Assembly (NCBI GenBank): GCA_047501485.1
Contig: JAZDRN010000001.1
Location: forward strand, 124,001-188,000
Source: Ancrocorticia sp047501485
GTDB lineage: Bacteria > Actinomycetota > Actinomycetes > Actinomycetales > Actinomycetaceae
Length of the DNA stretch: 64,000 nucleotides
Direction: 5' to 3'
In this document: positions 51,707 to 60,667 of the stretch, one piece after another
Layout of the letters: every line of letters begins with the position of its first letter
Position numbering within the stretch: position 1 is the first letter of the stretch
Notes under the pieces: model-generated
Database searches by the model: none
Told to the model about the DNA's origin: nothing
What the model saw: the letters and a program-made list of their open reading frames with translations, nothing else
Position numbers and translations under genes: made by a program

Positions 51707-51832
51707 GCCGTTCCTATGCCCGGATCAGGCGCGGCATGAGCCGCACGAACACGACCATCACGATGAGTTCGACCAACGTCTGCGTCACCACCACCGAAGG
51801 CCGACCCCGTCAACCACCGAAGGGCGATCGCG

Positions 51833-53860
51833 TCAAAGGGACGCGGTCATTCTACGTGGGCGAGCGTCCTGTGAACCTCGCTGCTCGGGCCGTCGCGCCG
51901 CTCGAAGGCCGTTGAGGATGACGGCGACCTCCGCTACCTCGTGGACGAGCACGACGCCCGCCAAACCGAGCGTCCCGGACACGGCAAGGGGAAACAGCCC
52001 GGCGATGATGATGAGAGCGAGGACGATATTCGCCCCCATGATCCTGCGGCCGCGACGGGCATGGGCGAGGGCCAGGGGGATGAGCCGCAGGTCGTGACCG
52101 GTGAACGCTATATCGGCGGACTCGACCGCCGCCGCAGAGCCAGTGGCTCCCATGGCGATGCCAACCGTCGCGGTTGCGAGTGCGGGGGCGTCGTTGATTC
52201 CGTCGCCGATCATCGCCGTTGGCCGTTCCCTGCTCAGAGTGTCGATCACGTCGGCTTTGTCCACGGGCAACTGTTCAGCGTGAACCTGCGCGATACCCGC
52301 CCGGGTTGCCAATGCCTGGGCCGTCCGGGAATTGTCTCCGGTGAGCATGATCGAATCGATGTCCTGCTCTCGCAGCATGCCCACGGTCTCGGCAGCCTCC
52401 GGCCGCAATTCGTCGCGTATACCGATGACTCCGGCTGCCTGTCCGTCTATTTCGACGACGACGGCCGTCATCCCCGCCTCGGTTATCTCCCTGGCCTCCT
52501 CGCGCAGGGACAGCGGATCCAACCAGCGCGGGTTTCCGACCTTGACTTGCCGCGTGCCGACCATCCCGGCCACCCCGAGGCCGGCGTCCTCGCGAGCGTC
52601 GCCGGCGGGGGAGACCCCCGGTACCGCAGAGGCGATCGCGGTGGCAAGCGGATGCGTGCTGGCGGCCTCGACGGCGGCCGCCAGCCGGAGCAGTTCCTCG
52701 GGTGCGATACCCTTGATGGTCCGAATCTCCGACACCGCCGGGCGGTTCCGGGTCAGTGTGCCGGTCTTATCGAAAGCCACTGTCCGAATGGTTCCCAGTT
52801 GCTCGAAGGCCTGGCCGGACTTGATGATCACGCCGAATCTGGAGGCGGAGCCGATGGCGCTGATGACGGTGACCGGAACGGCGATTGCCAGAGCGCAGGG
52901 AGAAGCCGCCACCAGGACGACGAGAGCGCGTTCGATCCACAGGGTGGGATCGGCCAGGAGCGACCCGACGATGGCCACGAGGAGCGAGACGGCCAGGACC
53001 GCAGGGACCAGCGGCCGGGCGATACGGTCTGCCAGGCGGGCTCGCTCTCCCTTGCGTGCGTGAGCCTGTTCCACCAGGTTCACGATCTGTGTCAGCGAGT
53101 TGTCCCGGCCATCTGCGCTAGCCCGTACCAGCAGGCGCCCGGAACCGTTGATGGCGCCGGCCGGCACGGTATCGCCGGGAGCCACGACGACGGGAATGGA
53201 TTCGCCGGTAACGGCCGATGTGTCGATGCTCGAATGGCCCGCCGTCACGACGCCGTCGGTGGCGACGCGCTCACCAGCGCCGATCGAGAGGATATCCCCT
53301 CGTTCTATCTCGGCACAGGGTACGGCGACGTCGCCGTGTGGCCCGGTGACCCGTGCCGTTTCCGGAATGAGCGATAGCAGGGCGCGCAACCCCTCCTTGG
53401 CGCGATCCATTGCGCGGTCCTCGAGCGTCTCGGCCAGGGAGAATAGGAAGGCGAGGGCGGCGGCTTCGCCGACATGCCCCAGCAGAACGGCTCCTACGGC
53501 CGCGATGGTCATGAGAAGGCCGACGCCCAGTCGCCCATTGGACAATTTCCTGAGGGCTCCGGGAATGAATGTCCAAGCTCCAGCCAGCAGCGCCACCCAG
53601 TGGAGAGCGAGAGAGGCGGTTTGGAGATCCGACCAGGCGCAGGCGTATCCGCCGGCGAGGGCGAGCCCCGAGACAGCTGAGGGCAGCAATTCCATGTCGC
53701 GCCAAAATGGAGGGCGGGCCTCCGCAACGCCGTTGGCCCCTTTCCGGGTGCTTCCACCGCAGCATGCGTCATCCTCGACTCGGATCGGGGTAGCCGCCAC
53801 CGGAGTCGCCGCGGCGACCACGCGTGTCGAGTGGTCCGGATCGCAGCACTCCCTGCTCAT
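51833..53860 (-). CDS. Heavy-metal P1B-type ATPase (SPC motif)
   Basis: A metal efflux ATPase of 675 residues. The N-terminus has Cys-Cys pairs (C5-C6 and C33-C34) but no folded heavy-metal domain. Six or more membrane helices flank the actuator motif TGES, the SPC metal site in AASPCALAIAVP, the phosphorylation site DKTGTLT and the hinge GDGINDAPAL. SPC rather than CPC and the last-helix VLVHEVAEVAVILN (in place of HEGGT) place it near the P1B-4 cobalt/zinc/cadmium group. ATG 53860 overlaps the stop of the CmtR-like gene (ATGA), so sensor and pump form an operon. Confidence 0.9.
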   Translation of the reverse strand: MSRECCDPDHSTRVVAAATPVAATPIRVEDDACCGGSTRKGANGVAEARPPFWRDMELLPSAVSGLALAGGYACAWSDLQTASLALHWVALLAGAWTFIPGALRKLSNGRLGVGLLMTIAAVGAVLLGHVGEAAALAFLFSLAETLEDRAMDRAKEGLRALLSLIPETARVTGPHGDVAVPCAEIERGDILSIGAGERVATDGVVTAGHSSIDTSAVTGESIPVVVAPGDTVPAGAINGSGRLLVRASADGRDNSLTQIVNLVEQAHARKGERARLADRIARPLVPAVLAVSLLVAIVGSLLADPTLWIERALVVLVAASPCALAIAVPVTVISAIGSASRFGVIIKSGQAFEQLGTIRTVAFDKTGTLTRNRPAVSEIRTIKGIAPEELLRLAAAVEAASTHPLATAIASAVPGVSPAGDAREDAGLGVAGMVGTRQVKVGNPRWLDPLSLREEAREITEAGMTAVVVEIDGQAAGVIGIRDELRPEAAETVGMLREQDIDSIMLTGDNSRTAQALATRAGIAQVHAEQLPVDKADVIDTLSRERPTAMIGDGINDAPALATATVGIAMGATGSAAAVESADIAFTGHDLRLIPLALAHARRGRRIMGANIVLALIIIAGLFPLAVSGTLGLAGVVLVHEVAEVAVILNGLRAARRPEQRGSQDARPRRMTASL

Positions 53861-54246
53861 GCGATGGGCTCCGCCCTGTCCACCCTGTCGGCTGTAGCGG
53901 TGTCGTTGCAGCAGCCCGGAATACGACAGTGCGGATCCACGCAGGGCGCGTCCTCGTCGACGGCCAACGTGACTTCCACGAGTGCCGTCAGCGCGGCCGC
54001 CAGATGCGGATCGGCGATCTCGTAGCGGGTACGGCGCCCTTCGGGCTCGGCGACCACGATCCCGCACCCGCGTAGGCACGCGAGATGGTTCGAGACATTG
54101 GTGCGCGTCAGCTCGAGCTCGCGCGCGAGCTGGGCGGGATAGCCGGGGGCTCGGAGAAGGCAAAGCAGGAGGCGGGAACGAGTGGGGTCGGCCATGGCGC
54201 GCCCCAGCCTATTCATGGCATCGATCCTGGAAGCAATGGTCAGCAT
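53857..54246 (-). CDS. cmtR: ArsR/SmtB-type cadmium/lead sensor, CmtR-like
   Basis: A 129-residue winged-helix repressor. It matches the CmtR sensor of Mycobacterium tuberculosis in layout: MLTIASRIDAMNRLGRAMADPTR, LTRTNVSNHLACLRGCG with Cys57 and Cys61, and VDEDAPCVD with Cys102, the three positions used by CmtR for Cd(II)/Pb(II). A C-terminal run of extra cysteines (CRIPGCC) is not shared with the short mycobacterial protein. ATG 54246 aligns with the CmtR start and lies six bases after a -10-like TATAGT, suggesting a leaderless mRNA. Metal binding would release the operator and induce the downstream ATPase. Confidence 0.9.
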   Translation of the reverse strand: MLTIASRIDAMNRLGRAMADPTRSRLLLCLLRAPGYPAQLARELELTRTNVSNHLACLRGCGIVVAEPEGRRTRYEIADPHLAAALTALVEVTLAVDEDAPCVDPHCRIPGCCNDTATADRVDRAEPIA

Positions 54247-54254
54247 ATGCTGAC
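54239..54254. promoter_or_regulatory. CmtR-type operator over its own start codon
   Basis: GTCAGCATATGCTGAC is a perfect 16-bp palindrome that contains the ATG start of the sensor gene. A further half site (GTCAGCA, minus strand, about 54266-54272) lies upstream near the -35 region. Confidence 0.75.
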
Positions 54255-54415
54255 TATACATTGATTGCTGACTAATTAGGCTATCGTGAGTGCTCGGCAT
54301 GCGAATCGCCTGGACCAAACACCTATTTCCCGATAACATCGGTGAATGCCGATGAATTAACGGCGTGCCCGCTGGATTGCGGCACGCGAGATGTTATTGA
54401 GACGAAGGAGAACCG

Positions 54416-55348
54416 ATGGGTGCCGGACACGATCACGGTGGGGGAGCCGGTGCTCCTGGCGATCATCGGAAGAAGCTGTGGATCGCCTTCGGTATCACGG
54501 CCACGATCGTCGTCGCCCAGCTGGTGGGCGCGATCGTCACCGGGAGCCTCGCCCTGTTGACCGATACGGCCCATGCCATCACCGACGCCTCCGGCCTGTT
54601 GGTCGCCCTCATCGCCGCCAACCTCATGCTGCGCCCCGCGACCTCCAAGCGGACCTGGGGTTTCCGCCGTATCGAGGTCATCGCCGCGCTGCTGCAGTCC
54701 ATCTTGCTCCTGGTGGTCGGAACCTACGCGGCTATCGAGGGTATCAGGCGTCTCTTCGAGCCACCCGAGGTTCCCGCGATGGAGCTTCTGATCTTCGGAA
54801 TCGTCGGTCTGGTGGCCAACGTGAGCGCCATCGCCGTGCTCTCTTCCAGTCGCAGTTCCAACTTCAATATGCGCGCGGCATTCCTCGAGGTCCTCAACGA
54901 CGCCCTCGGTTCCGTGGGAGTGATCGTGGCTGCAATCGTCATTGCCACCACCGGTTTCCAGCGTGCGGATTCCATCGCGGGGCTCTTCATCGCGGCCCTG
55001 ATTGTCCCGCGGGCGTTCACGTTGCTACGGGAGACAGCCCGGGTACTCATGGAATTCGCGCCGGAGGGGCTCGATCTGGACGAGGTCCGTGAGCACATAC
55101 TCGGCGTCGATCACGTGCGCGAGGTGCACGACCTGCACGCCTCGACCGTGGCGACCGGCCTGCCCACCCTCACCGCGCACATCGTCCTGGAGGACGAGTG
55201 CTTCACGGATGGGCACGCCGCCAAGGTGCTGGAGAGCGTCAAGGAGTGCGTGGCGGAGCACTTCGCGGTGCCGATCCAGCATTCGACCTTCCAGATCGAA
55301 CCCTCGAGCATTCGCGATCACGAGCCCGATTCCATTCGCCACGACTAG
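54416..55348 (+). CDS. Cation diffusion facilitator (CDF) metal exporter
   Basis: A 310-residue proton-coupled divalent metal exporter. A His-rich start (GAGHDHGGGAGAPGDH) is followed by six membrane helices. Helix 2 carries the metal site DTAHAITDASG (about 47-57), while helix 5 reads EVLNDALGSVGV, with Glu where zinc CDFs usually have His. The cytoplasmic C-terminal domain includes VREVHDLHASTVATGLPTL and further His residues. ATG 54416 follows GAAGGAGAACC. It is divergent from the cmtR-like gene, so zinc/cadmium handling is probable. Confidence 0.9.
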   Translation: MGAGHDHGGGAGAPGDHRKKLWIAFGITATIVVAQLVGAIVTGSLALLTDTAHAITDASGLLVALIAANLMLRPATSKRTWGFRRIEVIAALLQSILLLVVGTYAAIEGIRRLFEPPEVPAMELLIFGIVGLVANVSAIAVLSSSRSSNFNMRAAFLEVLNDALGSVGVIVAAIVIATTGFQRADSIAGLFIAALIVPRAFTLLRETARVLMEFAPEGLDLDEVREHILGVDHVREVHDLHASTVATGLPTLTAHIVLEDECFTDGHAAKVLESVKECVAEHFAVPIQHSTFQIEPSSIRDHEPDSIRHD

Positions 55349-55363
55349 CTCGTTTAGCTCGTT

Positions 55364-55432
55364 CGGCACATGGAGGGCTCCCAGCCGGCCAGGCCTCTTG
55401 CCGCCACCCGTGGGAGTTCCCTCCATGTGCCG
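55364..55432. terminator. Two-part hairpin between convergent CDF and SGNH genes
   Basis: Outer 14-bp stem CGGCACATGGAGGG / CCCTCCATGTGCCG (55364-55377 with 55419-55432) continued by CTCCCA / TGGGAG (55378-55383 with 55411-55416). It ends two bases before the SGNH stop and probably terminates both genes. Two copies of TAGCTCGT precede it. Confidence 0.7.
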
Positions 55433-55433
55433 G

Positions 55434-56582
55434 TCATAGCCCCGAGAGGATTCCCCCGTCCGCCAGCGCCCGAGCGGCGAATCGGGTGCCGATGAGCTGA
55501 TGGGCCTCGGGGCCGGGGTGCAGGTTGTCCGTCAGTGGCAGGCGCCGGGCATCGCCTTCGCCGTACAGGTCTGTGCCTTCTAGGTAATGCAGGTGGGGAT
55601 CGCTGCTCCGGTTCTCGAAGACCTCTCTCATCGCCTCTCGGACCACGCCTAGGGTCAGCCGTCCCAACTCCGTGTCGCCCGGCGTGCCCGCCGCCATGAA
55701 GCGAGCCTGACCGGTGGTGAACATCGAGGGATCGAAAGCTCCCGGCCCCGGAGTGTCCTCGTGTATGCCGCAGTACAGCGGAGAGATGAGAAGGAGCGGC
55801 GTGTCCGGATGTCCATCGCGGATTGTGTCCAGGAAACCGTGTAGAGCGGGGATGAAGGTCCGCAGCCGCATGCCGTCGAGGTTCACGATGTTGATGCCGA
55901 ACTTGAGACTGATGACGTCAGCCGCGCTATCGCGGATGAAGCGAGCCATGAAGGGATCGGCGAACGCACTGCCGCCGAATCCCAGGTTGACGAGGTCGAC
56001 GTCGGCGCGGCGGGAGGCGATGGCGGGCCAGGTCTCGCTCGGGGCCGATGCGTTGGAGCCCTGGCTGATGGAGCTGCCGTGGTGGACCCACAGCGGGCGG
56101 TGGGCAACGGGTTCGACGGGGGCGTCCGTACGCAATTCGACCAGTTCGGGGCTCTCGTTATGGGGAAGCCAGATCTCTACGGTCTTCGATTGCGGCAGTA
56201 GTCCGGCGATCCTCAGGTGGTGTGAGGGTCCGGTTTCGAATGCGGTCCGTCCGGTTTGCAGGTCGACGTCGACGTGGTCCCCGCCGGTCAGAGGCTCGCG
56301 TTGAATCAGCTCGCCGTCGATATATACGTCTATCTGCCCGCGAGGCCTCTCGATACCGTGGTAGCCGACGTAGGTCGAGTGGATGACGAGTTCGAGGCGG
56401 GAGGCGGTCGTGGACATCCGAATCCGCACGCCCGCCGATTGGGTTTCCATGGAGAGCAGTTGGCTGTCCGGGAACTGCTGGCGAATCCATGATGGAAGGC
56501 GGTGCGGCCGCAGTCCGCGCGCCGTCCGCTCGAGTTCGCAGGCACCCCGCACGAGGTCGAGCGACATCGGAGTTGAGATCAT
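55434..56582 (-). CDS. SGNH-family hydrolase/esterase with N-terminal jelly-roll domain
   Basis: A 382-residue protein with no signal peptide. Residues 1-155 form an N-terminal beta-rich domain (VRIRMSTTASRLELVIHSTY); residues 165 to the end are an SGNH/GDSL-type hydrolase: VHHGSSISQGSNASAPSETW with the serine of the GSSI (GDSI-like) motif, NLGFGGSAFADPF as block II, GINIVNLDGM as block III, and DNLHPG with the catalytic Asp/His pair. The combination is found in carbohydrate esterases that remove acetyl groups from sugars. ATG 56582 overlaps the stop of the upstream TetR gene (ATGA), so it is probably controlled by that regulator. Confidence 0.83.
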   Translation of the reverse strand: MISTPMSLDLVRGACELERTARGLRPHRLPSWIRQQFPDSQLLSMETQSAGVRIRMSTTASRLELVIHSTYVGYHGIERPRGQIDVYIDGELIQREPLTGGDHVDVDLQTGRTAFETGPSHHLRIAGLLPQSKTVEIWLPHNESPELVELRTDAPVEPVAHRPLWVHHGSSISQGSNASAPSETWPAIASRRADVDLVNLGFGGSAFADPFMARFIRDSAADVISLKFGINIVNLDGMRLRTFIPALHGFLDTIRDGHPDTPLLLISPLYCGIHEDTPGPGAFDPSMFTTGQARFMAAGTPGDTELGRLTLGVVREAMREVFENRSSDPHLHYLEGTDLYGEGDARRLPLTDNLHPGPEAHQLIGTRFAARALADGGILSGL

Positions 56583-57160
56583 AGGGAGGTTCCTTCCCGG
56601 GGCCAGGAACGCAGAGCGCGATCGATGGCGGCGATTGTTGCTTCCCACGATGCATCGTGGGATTCTGAGCGGTTCGAGAACGCTTCCGTGTGCATGAGGG
56701 CGAGATAGCCGTTGATGGTGGCTCCCACGAAACGAACCCCATTGACCAGCTCGCCGTCCGGTAGCGAATAGCCGCGCAGGACGGCGAGGATCAGGGAGGC
56801 GATTCGTTCGGCCTCGGATGAGCGGACCACTTCGGCGGGTGCGGGGCGCTGGAGGAGTGCCCACATGCCCGGCCGGTCGTGGGCCAGAGTCCGATGCGCA
56901 TCGGCAAGCGCTACGAGCGCGTCCTTGCCTGCCCGTCCCGCGATGTCTGCGGAGACCCTGCCGGACAGCTCGCCCAGCGCTCTGCGGTGCATGGCGGAGA
57001 AAAGGCCGGCGCGATCGCGTACGTGGGAGTAGAGGCTCGCGGGCTTGACCCCGAGTTTCCGTGCCACTGAGGAGACGGTGACGGCATCAAGGCCTTCGAG
57101 ATCGGCGATGGAAAGAGCGGCAGAGACGACTGCGCTTTCATTGAGGTTTGCGCGGGGCAT
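56579..57160 (-). CDS. TetR-family regulator with WHG-type C-terminal domain
   Basis: A 193-residue regulator. Helix-turn-helix SSVARKLGVKPASLYSHVRDRAGLF (about 30-54) is followed by a C-terminal domain with AHDRPGMWALLQRP, seen in the WHG group of TetR proteins. ATG 57160 is used, with GGATGACGAT before it. It lies directly upstream of the SGNH gene and overlaps its start. A 13-bp-arm palindrome lies 20 bases before the ATG, probably its own operator. The ABC exporter genes upstream in the same direction could be further targets. Confidence 0.85.
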   Translation of the reverse strand: MPRANLNESAVVSAALSIADLEGLDAVTVSSVARKLGVKPASLYSHVRDRAGLFSAMHRRALGELSGRVSADIAGRAGKDALVALADAHRTLAHDRPGMWALLQRPAPAEVVRSSEAERIASLILAVLRGYSLPDGELVNGVRFVGATINGYLALMHTEAFSNRSESHDASWEATIAAIDRALRSWPREGTSL

Positions 57161-57180
57161 ATCGTCATCCTAAAGCACGT

Positions 57181-57213
57181 AGGATGTTTCCTACAACCTA
57201 TAGGAAACATCCT
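57181..57213. promoter_or_regulatory. TetR operator upstream of the regulator/esterase operon
   Basis: AGGATGTTTCCTA and TAGGAAACATCCT are exact 13-bp reverse complements with a 7-base spacer (57194-57200). It begins 21 bases upstream of the TetR start and overlaps the expected promoter. It also lies just after the ABC permease stop, so a role as terminator cannot be excluded. Confidence 0.75.
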
Positions 57214-57245
57214 GCGGTGAAACAGTCTGCGGCGAGTGGAGAATC

Positions 57246-58919
57246 TCAGGCTGTCGTGAGGTCCCGCCTGCTGAAGCCCGCGGTGCCAGCGGCCACGAGA
57301 GCGCCGGCAGCGGCCACCAGGATGGCGAATGCTGTCCAGGAGATCTCTTCGCCGGGATACTGCCCCACATGGGAGAAGGGGGAGAGATTCTGCAGCGGTG
57401 CGCCGAGCTGGAGCATCTGCCCGAACAAGCTCATGAACATCCCGTAGCCGAAAAGGAGCCACACCAGCCCCACGAGGCGCGGCGCAAGGCCGTAGCAGGC
57501 AACCGCGAGGCCGAGCAGCAGCCAGACCGGCGCCACCTGGATTGTGTGGCCGAGCAGTGTCTGGCCGTACAACGCCCAATCGCCCACCCCGGTAATGGCG
57601 GCTCCGAGTGCCGTACCGATCCCGGCCAGGACAAGGAGAAGCAGAGAGCCCAGCGCTGTCACGAGCACCCACGAACCCAGCCACCGGGATCGGCTCACGC
57701 CGGCCGAGAGAATCGGCTCGGTGCGAAGCCCCTGCTCCTCACCGCGCAGGAACTGGATGGACAGGATGGCGTAGACGGCTACCATGATGCCGAAGTAGAG
57801 CCCCATGAAGCCGAGATATCCCTCGACAACCCCTGCGGAACCACCCATGATGAGGGCGATCTCTGGAGGGAGATCGTCCATCGCCTCGAGCATCGGCTGT
57901 GAGAATGCACCGAAGACTATCCCGGCGAGAAACAAGGCGATGGCCCACCCGGTGATCGAGGCGCGCTGAAGGCGATAGGCAAGCGCGAGAGCTCCACCGA
58001 GCCACTCGGGGGCGCGGGCGGATCCGAGACGCTCGGCGAAGATACCGGCGCCGAGGTCGCGGCGATCGAGCAGCATATAGGAGACGAATACCAGAACGAC
58101 GGTCAGGGCCAAGGAGAACAACAGCGGCCACCAGCGGTCCAGTACGAAGGGGGCCGTCTGCTGGGACCAACCCAGCGGGGAGAGCCACGAGAGCCAGGTA
58201 CCGCCGCCGCCCTGAACGGCGGACATATCCCCGAGTCCGCGGATCGCGAAGGCGATCGCGAGGACTATGCCCGCCATTGCCGAGCCCGCGCGAGAGAACG
58301 GGGAGAGCTGCGCCGTGACGGCGGCGATACCGGCGAACACCAGTCCTGCTGCACCTATGCTCGCGCTGAAGAGGAGAACGGCTGCGATGGAGTCGGGCTG
58401 GGCGGAGGAGGCCACGAAGGTCACCGCGACCAAGAGAGAGCTCAGGATATTCATCGCGGCAACCACGACGAGGGTCGCCGTCAGCGAGGCATGCCTTCCG
58501 GTTACATTGGCGCGCACGAGCTCCGCCCTGCCCGTCTGTTCCTCGACCCGGGTGTGGCGCGAAACCGTCAGGATGCTCATGAGTGCCATGGCCAACATGA
58601 AGTACAGCCCATAGATCCCGACGATGATCTTGGGAAGATCGATGTGTTCGAAACCGTAGCCCGGGCCACCGATGAGCCCCATGATCGGATTGGACGCCAT
58701 GATGGCGAAACTCTGCAGGGTGGCCTCGTCGAGGACCGTACCCAGTGCGTTGGCGACGTAGACCATTCCCAGGGCGATCCCCAGGACCCAGGCGGGGAAG
58801 CGGACCCGGTCACGGCGAAGGATGAACCGGATGAGGTCCAGCGTTCCGGTGAACGCGTTGGACTGTTCGGGCATGGTGCCGTTGATATGTACGTGGGTGT
58901 CCGACGTCGTCGTACTCAT
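57246..58919 (-). CDS. ABC-2-type exporter permease, drug/polyketide type
   Basis: A 557-residue permease with about twelve membrane segments arranged as two similar halves. Each half starts with a helix followed by a short Arg/Glu-rich loop (RHTRVEEQTGRAELVRANVTG in the first, RGEEQGLRTEPILSAGVSR in the second), the pattern of antibiotic exporter permeases such as those for tetronasin. ATG 58919 overlaps the stop of the ATPase gene (ATGA). With the ATPase it forms a complete exporter, probably for a hydrophobic toxin or drug. Substrate not evident. Confidence 0.87.
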   Translation of the reverse strand: MSTTTSDTHVHINGTMPEQSNAFTGTLDLIRFILRRDRVRFPAWVLGIALGMVYVANALGTVLDEATLQSFAIMASNPIMGLIGGPGYGFEHIDLPKIIVGIYGLYFMLAMALMSILTVSRHTRVEEQTGRAELVRANVTGRHASLTATLVVVAAMNILSSLLVAVTFVASSAQPDSIAAVLLFSASIGAAGLVFAGIAAVTAQLSPFSRAGSAMAGIVLAIAFAIRGLGDMSAVQGGGGTWLSWLSPLGWSQQTAPFVLDRWWPLLFSLALTVVLVFVSYMLLDRRDLGAGIFAERLGSARAPEWLGGALALAYRLQRASITGWAIALFLAGIVFGAFSQPMLEAMDDLPPEIALIMGGSAGVVEGYLGFMGLYFGIMVAVYAILSIQFLRGEEQGLRTEPILSAGVSRSRWLGSWVLVTALGSLLLLVLAGIGTALGAAITGVGDWALYGQTLLGHTIQVAPVWLLLGLAVACYGLAPRLVGLVWLLFGYGMFMSLFGQMLQLGAPLQNLSPFSHVGQYPGEEISWTAFAILVAAAGALVAAGTAGFSRRDLTTA

Positions 58920-59845
58920 GAGCGATGCCCATTCAACTCATCGCCGTAGTGGCGCAATAGCAGTTGCTCGAGGGTCGGCGGAGTGGCCGTTATGGTGTGG
59001 ATGCCCCGGCGCGCGAGCTCGCGCATCACCTCGGGCAGGTGAGCGGCATCGACGTTCAATCTGGTTTTCCTGCCCTCCGGATGCAGGTCGTGCACGCCGG
59101 CCCACTCTCCAATATCGGCGATCGGCTCTGCGGTGGTCACCGTCACTGTCGTACGCCCAATGTGCTGTAGTTCCGTCAGCGAACCCGATTCCACGATCTT
59201 TCCCTTGCGGACGATGGAGATGCGATCTGCGAGTACCTCCACCTGGGCGAGGATGTGGCTGGAGAGCAGCACGGTGTGCCCCGCCTCCTTCACCTCGCGA
59301 ATGCACTCCTGAAAGACGGCTTCCATGAGCGGGTCGAGCCCCGCGGTGGGTTCGTCCAGGAGGAGAAGTTCGACATCGGAGGCCAGGGCGGAGATCAGCG
59401 CGACCTTCTGCCGATTCCCCTTGGAATAGGTGCGGCCCTTCTTGCGCGGATCCAGGTCGAATCGTTCGATGAGTTCGTCGCGCTTCTTCGTGTTCACCCC
59501 GCCGCGCAGCCGGGCGAAGAGATCGATGGCCTCGCCGCCGGTGAGATTGGGCCACAGTTCGACGTCGCCCGGCACGTAGGCCAGGCGGCGGTGCAGCGAG
59601 ACGGCATCGTGCCAGGGATCTCCACCCAGCAGGCGGACCGTTCCGGAGTCGTTGCGCAGGATTCCCAGCAGGATGCGGATTGTGGTGGACTTTCCCGCTC
59701 CGTTGGGACCGAGGAAGCCGTGAACCTCGCCCTGTTCGATACGCAGGTCGATGCCGTTCAGTGCTGTGATCTTTCCGAAGCTCTTGGTGACGTTATGGAG
59801 ATCTATGACGGGGGTTGTTCTCTGTTGTGATCCGTGAGTGGGCAT
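58916..59845 (-). CDS. ABC exporter ATP-binding protein
   Basis: A 309-residue ATPase of the drug-export group. Walker A is LGPNGAGKSTTIRIL (about 45-59), the Q-loop region includes YVPGDVELWPNLTGGE, the signature reads YSKGNRQKVAL, Walker B is LLLLDEPTAGLDP, and LSSHILAQVEVLADR is the H-loop. The C-terminal 85 residues form the DrrA/NatA-type extra domain. ATG 59845 has only a moderate ribosome site; ATG shortly downstream is not available. It is followed, with overlap, by the permease gene. A TetR gene 110 bases upstream in the same direction is a candidate regulator. Confidence 0.9.
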   Translation of the reverse strand: MPTHGSQQRTTPVIDLHNVTKSFGKITALNGIDLRIEQGEVHGFLGPNGAGKSTTIRILLGILRNDSGTVRLLGGDPWHDAVSLHRRLAYVPGDVELWPNLTGGEAIDLFARLRGGVNTKKRDELIERFDLDPRKKGRTYSKGNRQKVALISALASDVELLLLDEPTAGLDPLMEAVFQECIREVKEAGHTVLLSSHILAQVEVLADRISIVRKGKIVESGSLTELQHIGRTTVTVTTAEPIADIGEWAGVHDLHPEGRKTRLNVDAAHLPEVMRELARRGIHTITATPPTLEQLLLRHYGDELNGHRS

Positions 59846-59956
59846 GGGTGGCCCTTTCTTGGCGGGGGTGTGACGTTTGCTGAAGTTGTGAGTGTTCGCG
59901 GATGATACGGACAGCCGTGCTTCCGGGCTCCGTATCTGGGCAGACTATTGGGCAGA

Positions 59957-60667
59957 TTATTCGGAGTCCTCGGGTCGGCCGGAGGGTCTGGATTCGCCCG
60001 CGGCATCTGCGGATCCGGTGGCGCCCGGTGGCGGATCGCCGAGGTAGAGCAGGTATTCCTCGAGCATCGTCGGCTCGGTGAGAAGCCCTTCGGTGTAGAT
60101 CTCGAGGGCGGCTCGCATCATGTCATGCTCCATATCGATCCAGAATCCCGCATCGAGATCGCTTAAATCCTTACCGCTGAGCACGATGGCCTGCATGATC
60201 CATCCGATCGAGATGCTGAAGGTCAGCATGACCCGCAGGTTCTCGTTGCGAGATGGCTTGAGATGACCGGCAGCCACGCCGTCGGCCATCCATTCCCTGG
60301 CTTGGGTGTGCATATCGACCAACAGCCTGCGGGTCATCTCGCCGCCTTCGAAGAAATTGCGCACGATATAGTGCACGAGGGGCTGGTACTGCTCGAAGGT
60401 GGCCATCTGTGAGAGAAAGGTATTCCGCAGATCCTGTGATCGCATGGCCTCCTTCTTGGCCGCGTCGACGATTCCGAGGACGTATGCGTCGCATGCCGTC
60501 CGAAGGTTCTCCTTCGAGGAGAAGATCTTGATGATCAACGCCGCGCTCACGCCGGCGTCGGTGGCTATCGCGCGCAAGGACGCTCCGAATCCGTCGGTGC
60601 CGAAGCGCCGGACGGCGGCAGCGAGGATCTTGTCACGAGTGCTCGGGGACTCATCGGGTGAACGCAT
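59957..60667 (-). CDS. TetR-family transcriptional regulator
   Basis: A 236-residue regulator located upstream of the ABC exporter. The HTH domain has STRDKILAAAVRRFGTDGFG and AIATDAGVSAALIIKIFSSKENL (split: recognition helix about 39-50), and the C-terminal 150 residues are TetR-type helices rich in Met/Phe. The start is ATG 60667, with TACCAT (-10) six bases before it and TTGAGA (-35) 17 bases further, the pattern of a leaderless gene. Its own operator covers the start codon. It lies 111 bases before the ATPase gene in the same direction, so it probably controls the exporter. Confidence 0.87.
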   Translation of the reverse strand: MRSPDESPSTRDKILAAAVRRFGTDGFGASLRAIATDAGVSAALIIKIFSSKENLRTACDAYVLGIVDAAKKEAMRSQDLRNTFLSQMATFEQYQPLVHYIVRNFFEGGEMTRRLLVDMHTQAREWMADGVAAGHLKPSRNENLRVMLTFSISIGWIMQAIVLSGKDLSDLDAGFWIDMEHDMMRAALEIYTEGLLTEPTMLEEYLLYLGDPPPGATGSADAAGESRPSGRPEDSE

